From positions 8,576 to 72,575 of the forward strand of contig JTDE01002052.1 of the NCBI GenBank assembly GCA_014338405.1: a stretch of DNA of 64,000 nucleotides, given 5' to 3'. Positions 44,930-57,130 of the stretch are shown here, piece after piece. This stretch comes from Paragonimus skrjabini miyazakii (Eukaryota > Platyhelminthes > Trematoda > Plagiorchiida > Troglotrematidae). Each line of letters opens with the position of its first letter. Position 1 is the first letter of the stretch. The translations under genes were made by a program, and so were the position numbers. A model generated the notes under the pieces. The model searched no databases. It had not been told where the DNA came from and saw only the letters and a list, made by a program, of their open reading frames with translations.

Positions 44930-46640
44930 ATTGTGGGAATGCCGACTACCAGAGTAGCCACAGTGTCAACACAAATTGTTTTTGAACACATAGGGGGGAC
45001 TGGGACGTTTAATAGCCCAATGCTCTGCAAACTGCAGTATGCGTTTCCGGTTGCTTCGAAAGATCACCGAGAACGCGTCAGAAACTTTGACTGTGTCCTA
45101 TTGGTATTATGTGCTTTGCAACGGAAGGTGCGGGATGCCATCCATCGGCATCTATACAGGCTCTTGGCGTTTCTAATCGCGTCTCCAGCCATTTGGGTAC
45201 ATGCTGCTTGATACGAACAGCTATTTGTCGGTTTGTCCTCCCTATGTAGCTCATACTGCAGCTACACGAGTACTTGTATAAACAGTGAGATGTGACAGAC
45301 TTACATTGTTTGTTCGTAACCAAGGCGACTGATAGAATCCTCGTTCGTTGTATTACATACAACTTTGCAGCGTTATAAATCATGGATACAGCCGCTGTTA
45401 GACGCTTACTCGTTATTGTTGACCAGCTGTCCCCTAGAAACGGCAGTTCTAGATACGCCGTCCTCTTCGGTATCGTTGTCACTTATACAGTTGGGATGAC
45501 GGCTTTGTTGTACTTTTTAATAAATCGCAGAGGATACCCGTTGGCCTGCAGAATGTCTGTCAGTAAGCCTAACTCTAGCTGTAGATTGTTTTTAGTGCAA
45601 ATCCTCCGTGCTCTATGGAAAAGCGTCCTGACTAGACTTCTCTTATGCTGCACCGGACAGGTTGGTTTCCTGTAGACGGATCTCCCTACCGTGCCATCTG
45701 GTCTTCGAGTGACTAGAATGTCCAGGTACGGGAGGCAGTCATTCGCTTCGTTCTCTCTCGTCAGTTTTAAGTTCGGGTGAGCCTGGTTCAACTTCGAGAA
45801 TAACGTATTTGATTCACTCGAGCTCTGAAAGATGGCTAGAATATCATCTACATAGCGTCTGTACAACACTGGTTTTGACAGGCTTTCGAGCAGTGTGTAT
45901 TCCACTTTGGTCATGAAGAAATCCGCTAGAAGTGAACCCAACGGACTGCCCATTGTAACCCCATCCACTTGTCGGAAACTATACGTCTGAAAGTTGAACC
46001 TTACATTATGTGTGCATAAAAGTAACAATGATTTCAGTTCGATCACCGGGATAGGAAACGGAGCATTACTATTTACAACAAATTCGCAACTGTTTCATGG
46101 AGCGAAATGTTAGTAAACAGGGATGTCACGTCAAATGAACACATCAGTTTATCTCGGACATTTAAACTATCTATACAATTAACAGGTTCGAAACTGTCCT
46201 TCAGAGTGTACTTACTAAACTGTTTTTTGACTGGTTCCAGCAAATTAGCTAGCCAATGGGCTAATTTATGCTGCGGTGCGTTACATATGGACATAATAGG
46301 CAGTCCGTACATATGCGGTGTGCGTGTACCGACTGGCTTCATCAGTCTGCATTGATCGACAGACATGAAGCCATTTATCCTCAACCCTTCCAGCTTGCGG
46401 CAGATTTCCTTTTCCACTTCTTGAACGTTATCAGGATTATCATCCGGGAGAAACTTCTGTGTCATTAAGAATGTCAAATATTTTGTCCACGTACTCCGCT
46501 TTATACATCAACATAACCCTTGAGCCTTTGCCTGGACTTAACACCATCAAGTTCCCATTTTGTCTTATTTCTCTTAGGCTTTGGAAATGTGATGTGTTGC
46601 TGTTTACGATGTTGATAACTCACGACGGACAACAAGCAAA
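44930..46640 (-). pseudogene. Penelope-like element, RT plus GIY-YIG endonuclease, nearly full coding length
   Basis: The most complete PLE here, on the - strand. It begins near 46600 (NLMVLSPGKGSRVMLMYKAE), shifts frame at about 46475 into KFLPDDN and continues with MYGLPIMSICNAPQHKLAHW and MCSFDVTSLFTNISLHET (RT palm). It shifts again near 46070 to LKSLLLLCTHNVRFNF, then VDGVTMGSPLGSLLADFF and YRRYVDDILAIF (catalytic YVDD intact), then CLPYLDILVTRRPDG and ICTKNNLQL...ANGYPLRFI. An in-frame TAA at about 45483-45485 precedes ELPFLGDSW and the nuclease CLYKYSCSCSMSYIGRTNRQ ... SSVAKHI-type end, which continues in another frame to 44940 (FSVIFRSNRKRILQFAEHWA). In all: two or three frameshifts and one stop. 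PLEs use the GIY-YIG nuclease with a telomerase-like RT. Confidence 0.85.
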
Positions 46641-47774
46641 GTACATATTTTACATTTATTGACCACATTCTGAACTAAAAATATCACAAACGGCATCTTT
46701 TGACCACAGCTCCACAGGACAACAGAAGTGTACATGTGGTGGGATGAGTTTCGTCACGTTATCTTATCTTCTACAAACATCGAAATTCTAGATGATACCG
46801 ACCGTTTTCAAAATCCGCAGCCTGACCTCCTTGGGTTGATTGAATGGAATGATGATTGAGTTAGTAACTGTTGGTCTGACTGAAGCTGGATAATGCTATA
46901 TGATCTATTACCTGGATGTATTGATGACGAGTATTTCAATGTTATTTGGAAAACTTTGCAGATGCCTTAGTTGGCCAGACGACAGGCGCCGAGCCAACTA
47001 TGCAACGCCGGATTGAATGCATAAAATTCCTCAAATTTTGTAGCCATCAAAAATCCGTAGATGATTTAACCGATGAGCGACAATAGTCGTAACAGGTACG
47101 TGCGTAACTTTTCGAACAGCCCACAATATGATACGCTGCCCGTATTTTGTCTCCTGAACCCAATGCTTGTTTTCCACAAGCTTTTGATAGTTGACTAAAA
47201 ACTGAAGTTCAGTTCGAAAATGTATTGATTTAACTAACGCGGTCTGCACGACGATTCACTCTTGACCTGTAAAAACTCAAACCACATTTAGTGAATGAGT
47301 GTTGGAATAACCGTACGACAAGCCAGTATGGACATGTGAAGACATTCTACTCAGGAGACCGAATATGGTTTCCTGGAGAGTTGCAATGAGCAAGTATGAT
47401 TACGTCAGACAAGACTGAAATTCGAACCGACAGGGTTGTGGTGGCTGGAATCTAGATCATCGTATGCTTGAAGCGAATCAGAAAAGATGGCATTGTAACA
47501 GAAGTTGAATAATGTGTATTAAAGTCGACCGGTTTTCTGTGTGTATGGCTGATAAAAGGTTCATAAAAAAAATAACATTCTGACGGATCTTAGGCATGTG
47601 TAATCCTCCCTATTACACTACTGCACAAGGGTCACCCATCTGGCTTGAGTCGATTCACTGAAGGCTGTATGAATACACTAATCAGTCAGATAAACAGATG
47701 AGTGTTCTAAGTACAATCCGTATGGAGCCTATTTTGCATTGCACGCTTAACCTAAAACTTAGGTTACGCAGGGG

Positions 47775-47960
47775 TTTATAATGACAGATTGATGGCGTGG
47801 CGATGGGTCCACCTCTGGGTCCTCTCTACGCTCTTCACGGAAAAACTTCAAAGCGAACAGTCGTGTGTCAACGTTCAAGTATTCTGACTCTGCTTGGAAT
47901 ATGTGGACAAGAATTTTGTTGCCCAACCAATTGATAAGGATTTAAAACGTTCTGGAGATG
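47775..47960 (+). pseudogene. Penelope-like RT palm fragment on + strand
   Basis: IDGVAMGPPLGPLYAL (about 47789-47836) is the PLE palm box, with S changed to P. Another frame gives CLEYVDKNFVAQP near 47895, the YVDD box changed to YVDK. Nothing firm was recognised on either side (46660-47770 and 47960-50060), though the open frame 47031-47249 lies nearby without a motif. Confidence 0.6.
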
Positions 47961-50760
47961 CTCTATCAAATACGCTTATCCACTCGTTTCATCGTTGAAC
48001 TACGGGCAAACGATTCACGTACGTAAATGTGCACGGGTACCTCGATTAGTCCCTAAAATGTAAATAAAACTTATAAAGAAACGTGGATGGGTCAATGTTA
48101 ACTTCCATGGGTTTGTTCCTCTAAAACAAAACCTGAACTTGGTTTGCTAACTAACGTCCAACGTCAAAAAAATTTATACAGATGACAAGCTAGAGGTACG
48201 ATCCGGAGAAGTAGCTATCCGGACAGACGGATCACATACTACATGATCGCCGTAACAATCAAAGACTGCATTCCTAGTGTTGGAAAGAAATCTGTGTTAA
48301 TCTCATTCCCGTTCAAAGGGGATGGTCAATGAACAGGTGAGCCGACGTTTAAACCAATCGCCCAAACAAACTGTCCCAGCTGTATCACTGAGGAACTGAT
48401 TCATTTTCAGACCAACGTTAAGGAATACATTTAAAGATATGATATCTGTTCACAACCTGCTTATTCCTTTGTTTACTGATGCTGTACCATGGAACACATC
48501 GGTCCACCGATTGTTTGTTTAAACCGACTAGGGGGTCAGAACAGAAGTTACTAAATAAATCACCAGTGCAGTGGTGAGCAGTCATCAAGTAGACCTGCGA
48601 GGGTGTTTCGGATCACACACAAAATTCCGATCAATTAAGGCAAGGAAATCAGTCAGCGGATTTTGAAAACGATCTCAGATTAAATGACCCAGTAGTGTGT
48701 TTACAATGGCAGTTCCTTCAAGGCGTCCAGCTCCTCTGGCCTCGAGTGGCTCACCCTTCACAGAAAGCTGTCACCGGACGCAAACCCATACTGAGGCAAG
48801 AACAATGGGTAATGATTTTCTTGTGATTGACACTTACCGATTAGGTCTCCCGGATCCCTTTTAATATTGATTAAATTGTACTGTTGCTAAGATGTTTGGC
48901 AGATTTTTTAATTCAGAAGTGTGTCTCGGCTGGATTTGAACTAGAGACAGAAACAGCACACCGAAGCCAAGATTTTTCATAATCGGATCCCTTTTAGATA
49001 TAAATGTGTTGACAGCATGAGTTATGGCAAACTGAAAAATGATGACACAACGCGGCCACAAGTGAGCTGACCGAATTTCGGTCTGATCACTTTGGGTGGA
49101 TAACCCTGACTCAAAAGTCGCGAACCAGGCGGTTTTAATCAGCTGAACACTTCGTGCAATGTGAGCACGCAACTCAATGGGACGTTGGTATTAAATTGAC
49201 CCGCTGTAGCATCATCTCAGGATCATATTCGACACGAGAAACGTGCACGGATTTCTATATTCACGAGAGAATGAAGAATACAGATGAGGGTGAAGGGCCA
49301 ACACTGTAACTAGCTTATTGTGTAAATTGAAGCTTCCGCAACTCGCAGGGCCTGTATAAGTGACGACGTTTTTCCCGGTCAGCTTGAAACGCTGGCACCA
49401 AACAGTGAGTAAAGATTAGTCAATGAGAATCTGAAGAAATATCTGGAATGTCTAACCAATTGTACAGTTACGCAATTTCTCTGGTAAAATAACATTCATT
49501 CATCTGTTATGGTCCAGTTTTGCAAAGGAGTTGCATATTCTAGGCATCATCATAGCCAGGGAATTCGGCACTAAATACATTTTTGCACTGTGTGTGCCAT
49601 GGTCGAAGAACACATTCGCTATTGGAACAAATAGAAATGCCGTCGAGAATATTTTCAGTCGACTGAGAACTTCCGGTAGATAACGGTCGACGTGATGGTA
49701 CGCTAAAAAGAAGTTACATCAACACTTCGATGAGCTTGAGATGGAGCCTCAGTATGAGTGTTATTCGGTAAACCACACCCATTCGCCAAATTTTTACAAA
49801 GATTCCTGTTGTCCAGACAGGCAAGCTAACCTCGGCGTGAGGAACTCTTCTCGTTCCCGACTAGGGAGAGTATAGGCGAGCATGACAGGCAAATGTTTAC
49901 CGGACAACAGTGATACATGAAATGAACAGTCCAGTTCAGCCGTCCAGTAATGAGGGTTTCGATCTGATGATTTACTTTGGTTCGGTTCCACTCGACAACT
50001 GGTCGTTTTCTGTCTGAGGGGCTTGCGGTTGTCTTGTCAGGCTGACAAGTTCATGACTGATTGTCATATGCCAAGGGTTTAAGTCCACTTGACATGTTGG
50101 ATGCAACCATGTTTCCGTTTGCCTGTTTTGTAGGCATACTTCTCGTTATAGGGGGTCCGATGGAGACTCGGTACCAATCCCTGAAGTCGCATTACTTATT
50201 ACGTCCAGCAGATGCTTACAATTTGCTAAAAACTTTTACGCACCATTTCGATCGCCAAGGTCCTACACTTGTGCCTTTTCGAAGGTTGAACCCAAAAGTT
50301 CGACACATTTTTGAACGGCAACAAGTGAACGTCAGCCCATCGTAAACATCCTGTGTACTTTCCTGATTGCTGTGGTAGGACCCAATGAAACATTTATATT
50401 TCCATACAGTGCTGGAGATATAGGGTTTGTCTCCAAACTCGACCGCATTCTCTTAGTTCGATGCCTTTCGGGATAACAGTCTAACTGCTATTTAACAACA
50501 GCACATAAACGGAATGATGCGTGAGGTCCATGCGCATCCTCAAGTTCATCAAAACTGTACTGTTATATCACAGATATAAATGCAAAACAGCTCATGAGGT
50601 TGAACCATCGCAAACACAACTGCAGCAATGACTGTACTCCAACAATTCGTAAGTTCCAACAAAAAAATAGTAAACTGAAAGACAGGGAATGGCATTATGA
50701 CAGAAACAAAACGCTATGCCAAATATAAAGTCACATTGACTATACAAAGATGAACAGTAC
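47961..50760. other. Stretch without a recognised gene
   Basis: Open frames at 48861-49172 (-), 49794-49991 (-) and 50061-50345 (+) have no recognisable family motif. The region lies between the PLE fragment and the end of KTI12. Confidence 0.35.
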
Positions 50761-50768
50761 GACAGCCA

Positions 50769-50771
<3 letters not shown>

Positions 50772-50817
<46 letters not shown>
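50772..50817. repeat. (AT)n microsatellite, about 46 bases
   Basis: Uninterrupted alternating AT at 50772-50817. It lies nine bases beyond the KTI12 stop codon, so it is expected at the start of the KTI12 3' UTR, where the RNA could form a long AU hairpin. Confidence 0.95.
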
Positions 50818-50818
<1 letters not shown>

Positions 50819-50826
50819 CCAGCGGG

Positions 50827-51168
50827 TCAGCTACACGTGACAAGTGGGTCAACGGGCGTTTCCCAAGAGACATCTGCTGTTGCCAAAAATCGCAGAAACC
50901 CGCAGGCAATGGACATTGGGTCGGGAACGACGGAAGAGTCCATGAGCTTGCCACGTTGCAGAGAAATGTAGCGGCGTTTGGCCCTACTCAGATTAGCCAA
51001 CGTAAACTGGCGTTCTCGACCAACTAGGACCAGTTGAACCGTTGGGTCAAATTCCACACGCGTTCTTATTGCAGACCGGATAGACTGGGGCAGACCAACC
51101 ACTGTGGCGCCCATCGACTGGCTTACCATGATGTGATCGACAATGAGTTGTGTGAAACGCTCTAGTTT
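50827..51168 (-). CDS. KTI12: KTI12 homologue, C-terminal exon
   Basis: This is the last coding exon of the Elongator-associated protein KTI12, a P-loop ATPase relative of tRNA(Sec) kinase that supports wobble-uridine modification by Elongator. A pyrimidine tract and ccttgcag acceptor (- strand) end at 51169, giving a phase 0 start KLERFTQLIVDHIM. The stop TGA is at 50829-50827; 113 codons plus stop. The C-terminal KTI12 signature is clear: REFTL-type segment read as RERQFTLANLSRAKRRYIS (about 51017-50960), followed by a helical GFLRFLA near 50895. Animal KTI12 proteins end in a comparable L-x-x-L-R-R-x-F-I-S segment plus a short helix. It joins in phase with 58471-58716. A gtaagc sequence inside the exon (after DHIM) is a possible cryptic donor but splicing there would remove the conserved C-terminus. 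Confidence 0.9.
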   Translation of the reverse strand, partial: KLERFTQLIVDHIMVSQSMGATVVGLPQSIRSAIRTRVEFDPTVQLVLVGRERQFTLANLSRAKRRYISLQRGKLMDSSVVPDPMSIACGFLRFLATADVSWETPVDPLVTCS

Positions 51169-51949
51169 CTGCAAGGAGAACAGATAGAAAAACGATTAAA
51201 CTGAAATGCATGATTATGTAGGAGGATCGATCATAAAATACAACAAACACGTACGATCTGAACAATTTCCTCTTAAAAAAACACTTCGTTGTGAACGAAT
51301 AAAGATTACCCGGCCAACGTAGGCATTGGCTACAGATCAATGTGAACCTACAGATATGTTGGCCGATTTCACTATGGCAAACTAAGTTTCCAATGAAACA
51401 CGTCCAACAAAATGTCTATTTGATGTTACTACACATTAGGATGAACGCTTGATCCAAGCTTCTATTTCTCTACAAGCCCGTAGTACTGTGAGGGTTGAGC
51501 TGACTGAGGCAATGGCTATTACGAACGTGTTGATTGAACTTAGAGTAAACGTTGTGGAAATATGGAACAGATAAGTCTTACTACTGAGCGTATAACTGTA
51601 TAATAATACGAAATTTTGCAATCGCGGTAAGTATTTGAGTAGGCATCAAAGGGTACAAAACTGCTCTCGAACGAAAACCAATGTAGCACTGAGACGGTCG
51701 AGGAATTACTGAACAAGACGAATAACTACACATCTACAACTGTGCCACATAGAGTGGGTGTGATAAAAGATCAACTTCCTGCTACCAAATGGATTAAACC
51801 ACAATCTAGCTGGCTCCGAATTAGAATACCTGAAAATCTGATTGTATCGTAAATTGGATTGTTAAACCAGATAACTTAGGTGAGATTTCACACTTTCTTA
51901 TTAGTAGAAAAAACCGCATTTCTCATAGATGGAAACAGTGATGGTGTTG

Positions 51950-52001
51950 ATCGTAGCTCAGGTTGAGGATTGAAGTATTGGGATGTTTTCCGAGCTTGGC
52001 A
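51950..52001 (+). repeat. Fragment of the PLE terminal repeat
   Basis: gtagctcaggttgagg and ccgagcttggcaatg follow the pattern of 28572-28626 (atagctcgggttgatgg, gccgagcttggcattt) and then diverge before the hammerhead part. Confidence 0.5.
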
Positions 52002-54269
52002 ATGACCATCCTGTGTGTGTGTTTGTGTTTAGAATGCTGACAATAAAACTGTTGGTTTGCAAATGACACGCAACAGTGAAGATAGGTGCTTTCTGATAGC
52101 AAACACAATCAACATATAGCATTACTAGCGATTATGAAACAATGTCGTCCCAAGATCAAATCTTATGTCCCTTGCGAATGTGCTTCACAACAATGAAACA
52201 CCAAGTCAACTTCTAACAAAACAAAACCGAAAAACAAACGGAGCAAAAAGGAAACGGAACGAATAGTAAGCATGGCCACCAACAACATGAAAACAACAGC
52301 AACAGTGGTATAGTTAACATGCACGAACGACAATCAACGAATGACAAGAGCAGCAACTCAGTCGATCCATTGTGAAATCCAACGGGACGAAACTCCAACC
52401 ACGCATAACAAAGTACAACGGTCATACAAAATTTCCGTAATGTGACAGTAGTCACAGTAACCACGACACACAGCGAATATTCAAATAGCCAATACCACCC
52501 ACAATGACGATAGCCATTTCAATAAAAGACAGTGGAGGATATCTATTTCCGGATTACTGAACTGTGATGGCTGTATAAAAAGTACGTCCGCGCATACCCG
52601 CTGCATCCCTTGCGATTACACTCATAAGCCTCGTGTCGAGTTTAAGCTAGAAGAGTAAAGGTCGGAAGATGTGGAAGTGCAGGATTTTATGGTTTCGTCC
52701 TCTAATGCTGATTAGCCGAACGATCTGTTAGTATGAGAGAGTGAGACCCTTATAGCTAGGGAAAAAAACCCAAGAGAGATTCCAATGAGAAGGTCTAGGC
52801 TGGTCAGAAAGATAATAAAAATATAGGGAAGGTAGAAATTCAATATAGGGGATATACATTAATGCTGAACTGAAACAAGTATACAAATAAGACAACACCC
52901 ACCACCAGAGGCAGTTAACTTACACTACACATTAAGTCTTTCAGCAACAGGGACACAAGTTAGAAAATGCTGAAATGTTACAAAACAAAACGAACTGTTA
53001 GCCTTAATTATCCACAGTCTATATTTACCTTCAAGACGTCGTGCAACATACTTCTACCAGTAACTCTGCCCCTCAAGTCTATAACCGTCCGCCCAGAATT
53101 GTTGTCCACATAGAACGAACCGACAACAATTAAACATGTTTTATTAGATCCGACTTTCACCCTTTAACGTATGATATTTACAAGCAGCCTGCCACAGATC
53201 TGCGTACATTTAGCAATCACCGTCGTTGGGCAGAATTGAAGAGGCACCGAAACATGAACACATTGATCTTCCTATTCAGTGCGTACCACTGTGTGCGGGA
53301 TAAGTCATTTTAGGTATATGTGATGTTTTCTGCTACCTTAGGGTAGTCGTCAGGCCTGTATCGATCCGAGGGGACTATGTTGATTAGAAATTTGGTCCTT
53401 CCAGTAAGCAGCCAGATTAACAACAGTTAAAGCTCTTAGATATGATTGCGAACTAGTGATTGCGTAGGGGTGTTTACGCAGTGAGGCACGAAGATGCAGC
53501 GTACACATGGAGGGGGTCAGAAAGGGTACCACCAAACGAACAGCACTTCGATCGCTCAACAGTTGATTGTCACCACCAGCGTATCCTCCCGTACGGTCGA
53601 ATAACGCGCACTAATTCTTAGTAGTCTGGTGCAGCTTACAATTCATCTACTGCGCTCAGCAGTAATCGCAATGAGTCATCAACTTCTTACAGCGCCCGTG
53701 GGATGGATTAGTCCTCCACTGTTAACCAAGTCAGACCTTTGGGTTATTGACTGCGGGAACGGTCCCCCTATCGTGTTGCTTCGCAGGTCAAACTTTTGAA
53801 TCAGAGGTTTTGGGTGAGAGAGCCCAGGGAAACCCCTTGTTCTTTTGTCTCACAGGTCAAACTAGTGAGTCTAAGACTCAACAATGCTGGGTCGACACAA
53901 CACTGCACGGCCGGAAAGCTGCACCGCACTATTCGCCAAGGAACTGAGTCGTTACGACATCGATGGTGCAACTTGAGTGAGACAAGGTTTGTAGACCAAG
54001 GTAAACTCCGAGAAGCAGGCGCTAGGTATACACTCTATTGGATAAGTTACGCGGCAGATGGCGCTCGGGGGGCACGGTAATTGTTTCACGATAGTTGACC
54101 GCATCAAGTTTTTGATGATCGGTGAACTGTAAGGGATCGGCCCTCGAATTCTGTCGACGAACCTGCGAACCAGTCAAGGTAAGTCTTAGTGTTATGTTCC
54201 AACAATATGTCACATCGATGACAAGAAGGAACAATCATAATCAAATGTCGGTTTGACACTGGTGGTCAA

Positions 54270-57130
54270 CCGACTGCTTGTTCTGGACGACCTCAACGCA
54301 TGAGTTGGGCACGACTTAACAGCTTGGCGAGGGGTCATCAAACCAAACGGCGTTGGTGCAGTCAATGAGAACGGTGATCATCTGCTCTGCTTGTGTGTTA
54401 CCCGCGAATTGTCTATCCAAAAATACCCCATTCCAGCTGGATGCGAGATGTCACGACGTGGACTTACCATGAGGCAGTCGTCGCCATTTGGTTGAATACG
54501 TGATCGTATGATAATGCGAAAATCTCAAAGTACACGTCACGCGAGTGACGCGTGAAGCTGAACGTGGCACGGATCACAGGCTGATCAAGGCCAGAACGTC
54601 TATACATGTTTCCCAGCTTGTTTATTGTGGATCATCCAGGTAACAGCAGAAACTTGGTGTGAAAAGATTGCAGAACTCAAAGACGAGGATTACTTTTCAA
54701 CCTGTAGTTGCCGCTTATCAGAGAGACGGTTCCATATCCACTCCTCCCCGAGGGTATGTAGCAAACACCTCAAGAAACAGATCACGGCAGCAACCATCGA
54801 GTCGATAGAAACTGAGTGCCAGAAACGACTGGACTGGTTCAATGACAACACTGCAGCTGTCATCAAATTGATATGAAAGAAGACCGAGGCGTTTGTTGTT
54901 ACCACAATGGACTCGGATATAATGAAGCCAAAACAGTCACGTCCCGGTGTGTTCGCCAAACACTTGTCGCGGAGTCAGTGACCACTGATGGAAAAAGCAA
55001 GGTGAGTTGAAGCAGGGTCATGCTCAACACCTGCAATACAGGGAGCTCTATGATTCGTAGAGAGCGATTTTTGGCCCATCCGTTCAGTCTATTGAGACAC
55101 TGATTGATGTGGACTCAACTGGAGAACACCATGGGGGTTTGAAGCAAGCTGGAGGCGTTAGATCAGGTGGCAGCAAACCGGGCTCAGTGACGTGAACGTT
55201 GTCGTTGTTCGGCCGAGTGATCTACTAAGTAAGTGTGGATTCCACCAGGCTGTTTTATTTCGTCAGCCGCTAGACACTGTGGACGATGATTGATAAGTTT
55301 GGATGTCCAGGTAAACTTGTCAATTTAATCAAAATGTTGCACATGGGTATAAAAGCGAATGTGCATTGGTGCGGATTAACAACTGATAATTTTGACATTA
55401 CCAGTAGCACGAAGCATGGTTATCTCTTCGTTTCTACCCGATTTAGTATATATTTGATTGAAACATTAGCAGTCATACTTCAGAATTCTGAGGGCGGTTC
55501 AGAAGTTAAATGCAACAAGGATGACAGCTTGAGCAATATTCGAAATTTCGGTATCCCAAATCATCTACGTACTTCGATAATACGTATGCTTCTGTTCGCA
55601 CATATCAAAGATAAACTCAAGACACTGGCTACGACTCTCGCGTCCGCGGCGTTTAAGTTTGGTTTGGATATCAACACAGGTAAGACATCTTTTTTATTCT
55701 AACATTCTCCGGGCAGAGGTGCTCTCCTTATATCCGAAATCCTCATCAACGGCGCAATTGTGGATAGCTGTGCAGACTTCTATCACTTGGGTAGCAATCT
55801 GCCGACAGACCACGATATGCGAGCTCGTCTAGCGAAGTTGAGCGCCACTGTCGGACGTATTGAAAGAGGTGTTTAGAAGAACTACAGCCTGAAGATGGCC
55901 ACTAAGCTCTGTGTCTACCGCTCAATGGTGTTGTCTGTACTACTGCACGGCAATGAAACTTGAATATTGTATCTTCTGAACATATGATAATTGAGCCATT
56001 TCAATTTGTAATGTCTGAGAGGTGCCTTCAGTGTTGTTTGGTCGGAAATGATTCCGAACACCGAGGTACTTTGGCGGGCAGACGTGGACAGGATGGAAGC
56101 CATGCTGACGCACGATCAGCTTCCTTGACTGATACACATCCGTGGGATAGACGATGATCGGCTTTTGAAGCAACTGCTGTACGACCAACTGGAAGGAGGT
56201 AAGTGAAATCCTGGTGTACAAAAACTGAGACCAGGATGTTATCCACGGAAGTCTTCATGCTGCACTATCAACTTTAGACCTTGGGACAGTTTAGTCCTGA
56301 ACGAGAAGTTGTGGAGGAATACTATCCCGGAAGAAGTCCCAAGGTTCAATCAGCAACAGCCGTGAATTCAAATACGCGGTAGGCACAGGCACCATAAGTG
56401 CCATAAACCGTGATGACATGATTAGATGGCGTTGTGATGAATGTGGCCGCGAATGCTCTGTCGTTTCAGATTATTAGATCATCAACGTACTCATAATACA
56501 CCGTCTGCAAAGGGATGACGAGTATGTTACACTCAAGTAGGTTAGGTCAGTTATAAACCTACACATATTTTTTGTCCGTATTCACCAACGATCGCTGTCG
56601 TTCGATCTCCTTTTCAGAAACATGGGCCATAGTGTTCTTCCATGCATTCTCTTCTTCAGTTTTGTTAGCGCATTGTACGATTAATGTATTGTTTGTTTTT
56701 CTGTCTAACTTCAAATTTGTGCTTTCCTTCTTCCTCCCATCTAGAATGCAATAATACACAGTCCCATACTGAACTACCTCTTGCCTTACATTGTCAATGA
56801 TTCTTAGCAGTTTAGACTTTACCATCGGAATCTCTGATTTTTCTCAGAGATAATGGTATTATTTTTATATTTGCCTATCGACTGGTTGGCCAATATTAGC
56901 CGGCTGGACACAAAGGCTTTACTCTCACAACTCCTGGTCATATTCCTTTGGGTTTACACTGGATATGTGGTGTATGTATGAATGGAATGAGAAGTGGGGC
57001 GGCGTAATCCAATTGTGATGAGTGTTATATGCAGGTGTCCTTTGGCTTCAGTCATTGTGATAGGCTAATCCGAAACGGAAGCCAGCAAGTCTGTGTGGGC
57101 GTGTGGAACACTAGCCCAAATTCATCTAGC
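54270..57130 (+). mobile_element. CFDP2-type RTE-like endonuclease-reverse transcriptase element, decayed
   Basis: A long LINE relic on the + strand. The endonuclease end is near 54330-54600 (GVIKPNGVGAVNENGDHLL, GSQADQGQN-type segment). The linker is at 54625-54876 (AETWCEKIAEL, ECQKRLDWFNDNTAAVIKLI). The RT is at 55286-55702 (MIDKFGCPGKLVNLIKMLH, STRFSIYLIETLA, MLLFAHIKD where FADD should stand, KFGLDINTGKTSF). The RT thumb is at 55740-55960 (FYHLGSNLPTDHDMRARLAK, ATKLCVYRSMVLSVLLHGN). The C-terminal part is near 56040-56330, with a finger-like WRCDECGREC near 56428. A 3' UTR shared with 42915-43840 runs to about 57130. Stops, frameshifts and loss of the catalytic FADD make it dead. It sits inside the KTI12 intron in the opposite orientation to the gene. 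Confidence 0.78.

Noticed and set aside
48880..48960. B-box-like ttcaaatccagc on the - strand
   Set aside because: No A-box or T-arm pairing; it cannot be called a tRNA or SINE head.
52655..52720. Possible hammerhead on the - strand (ggacgaaac preceded by ctaatcag)
   Set aside because: The first core would need several changes from ctgatga, and the bases after gaaac give neither a cleavage triplet in place nor a stem I.
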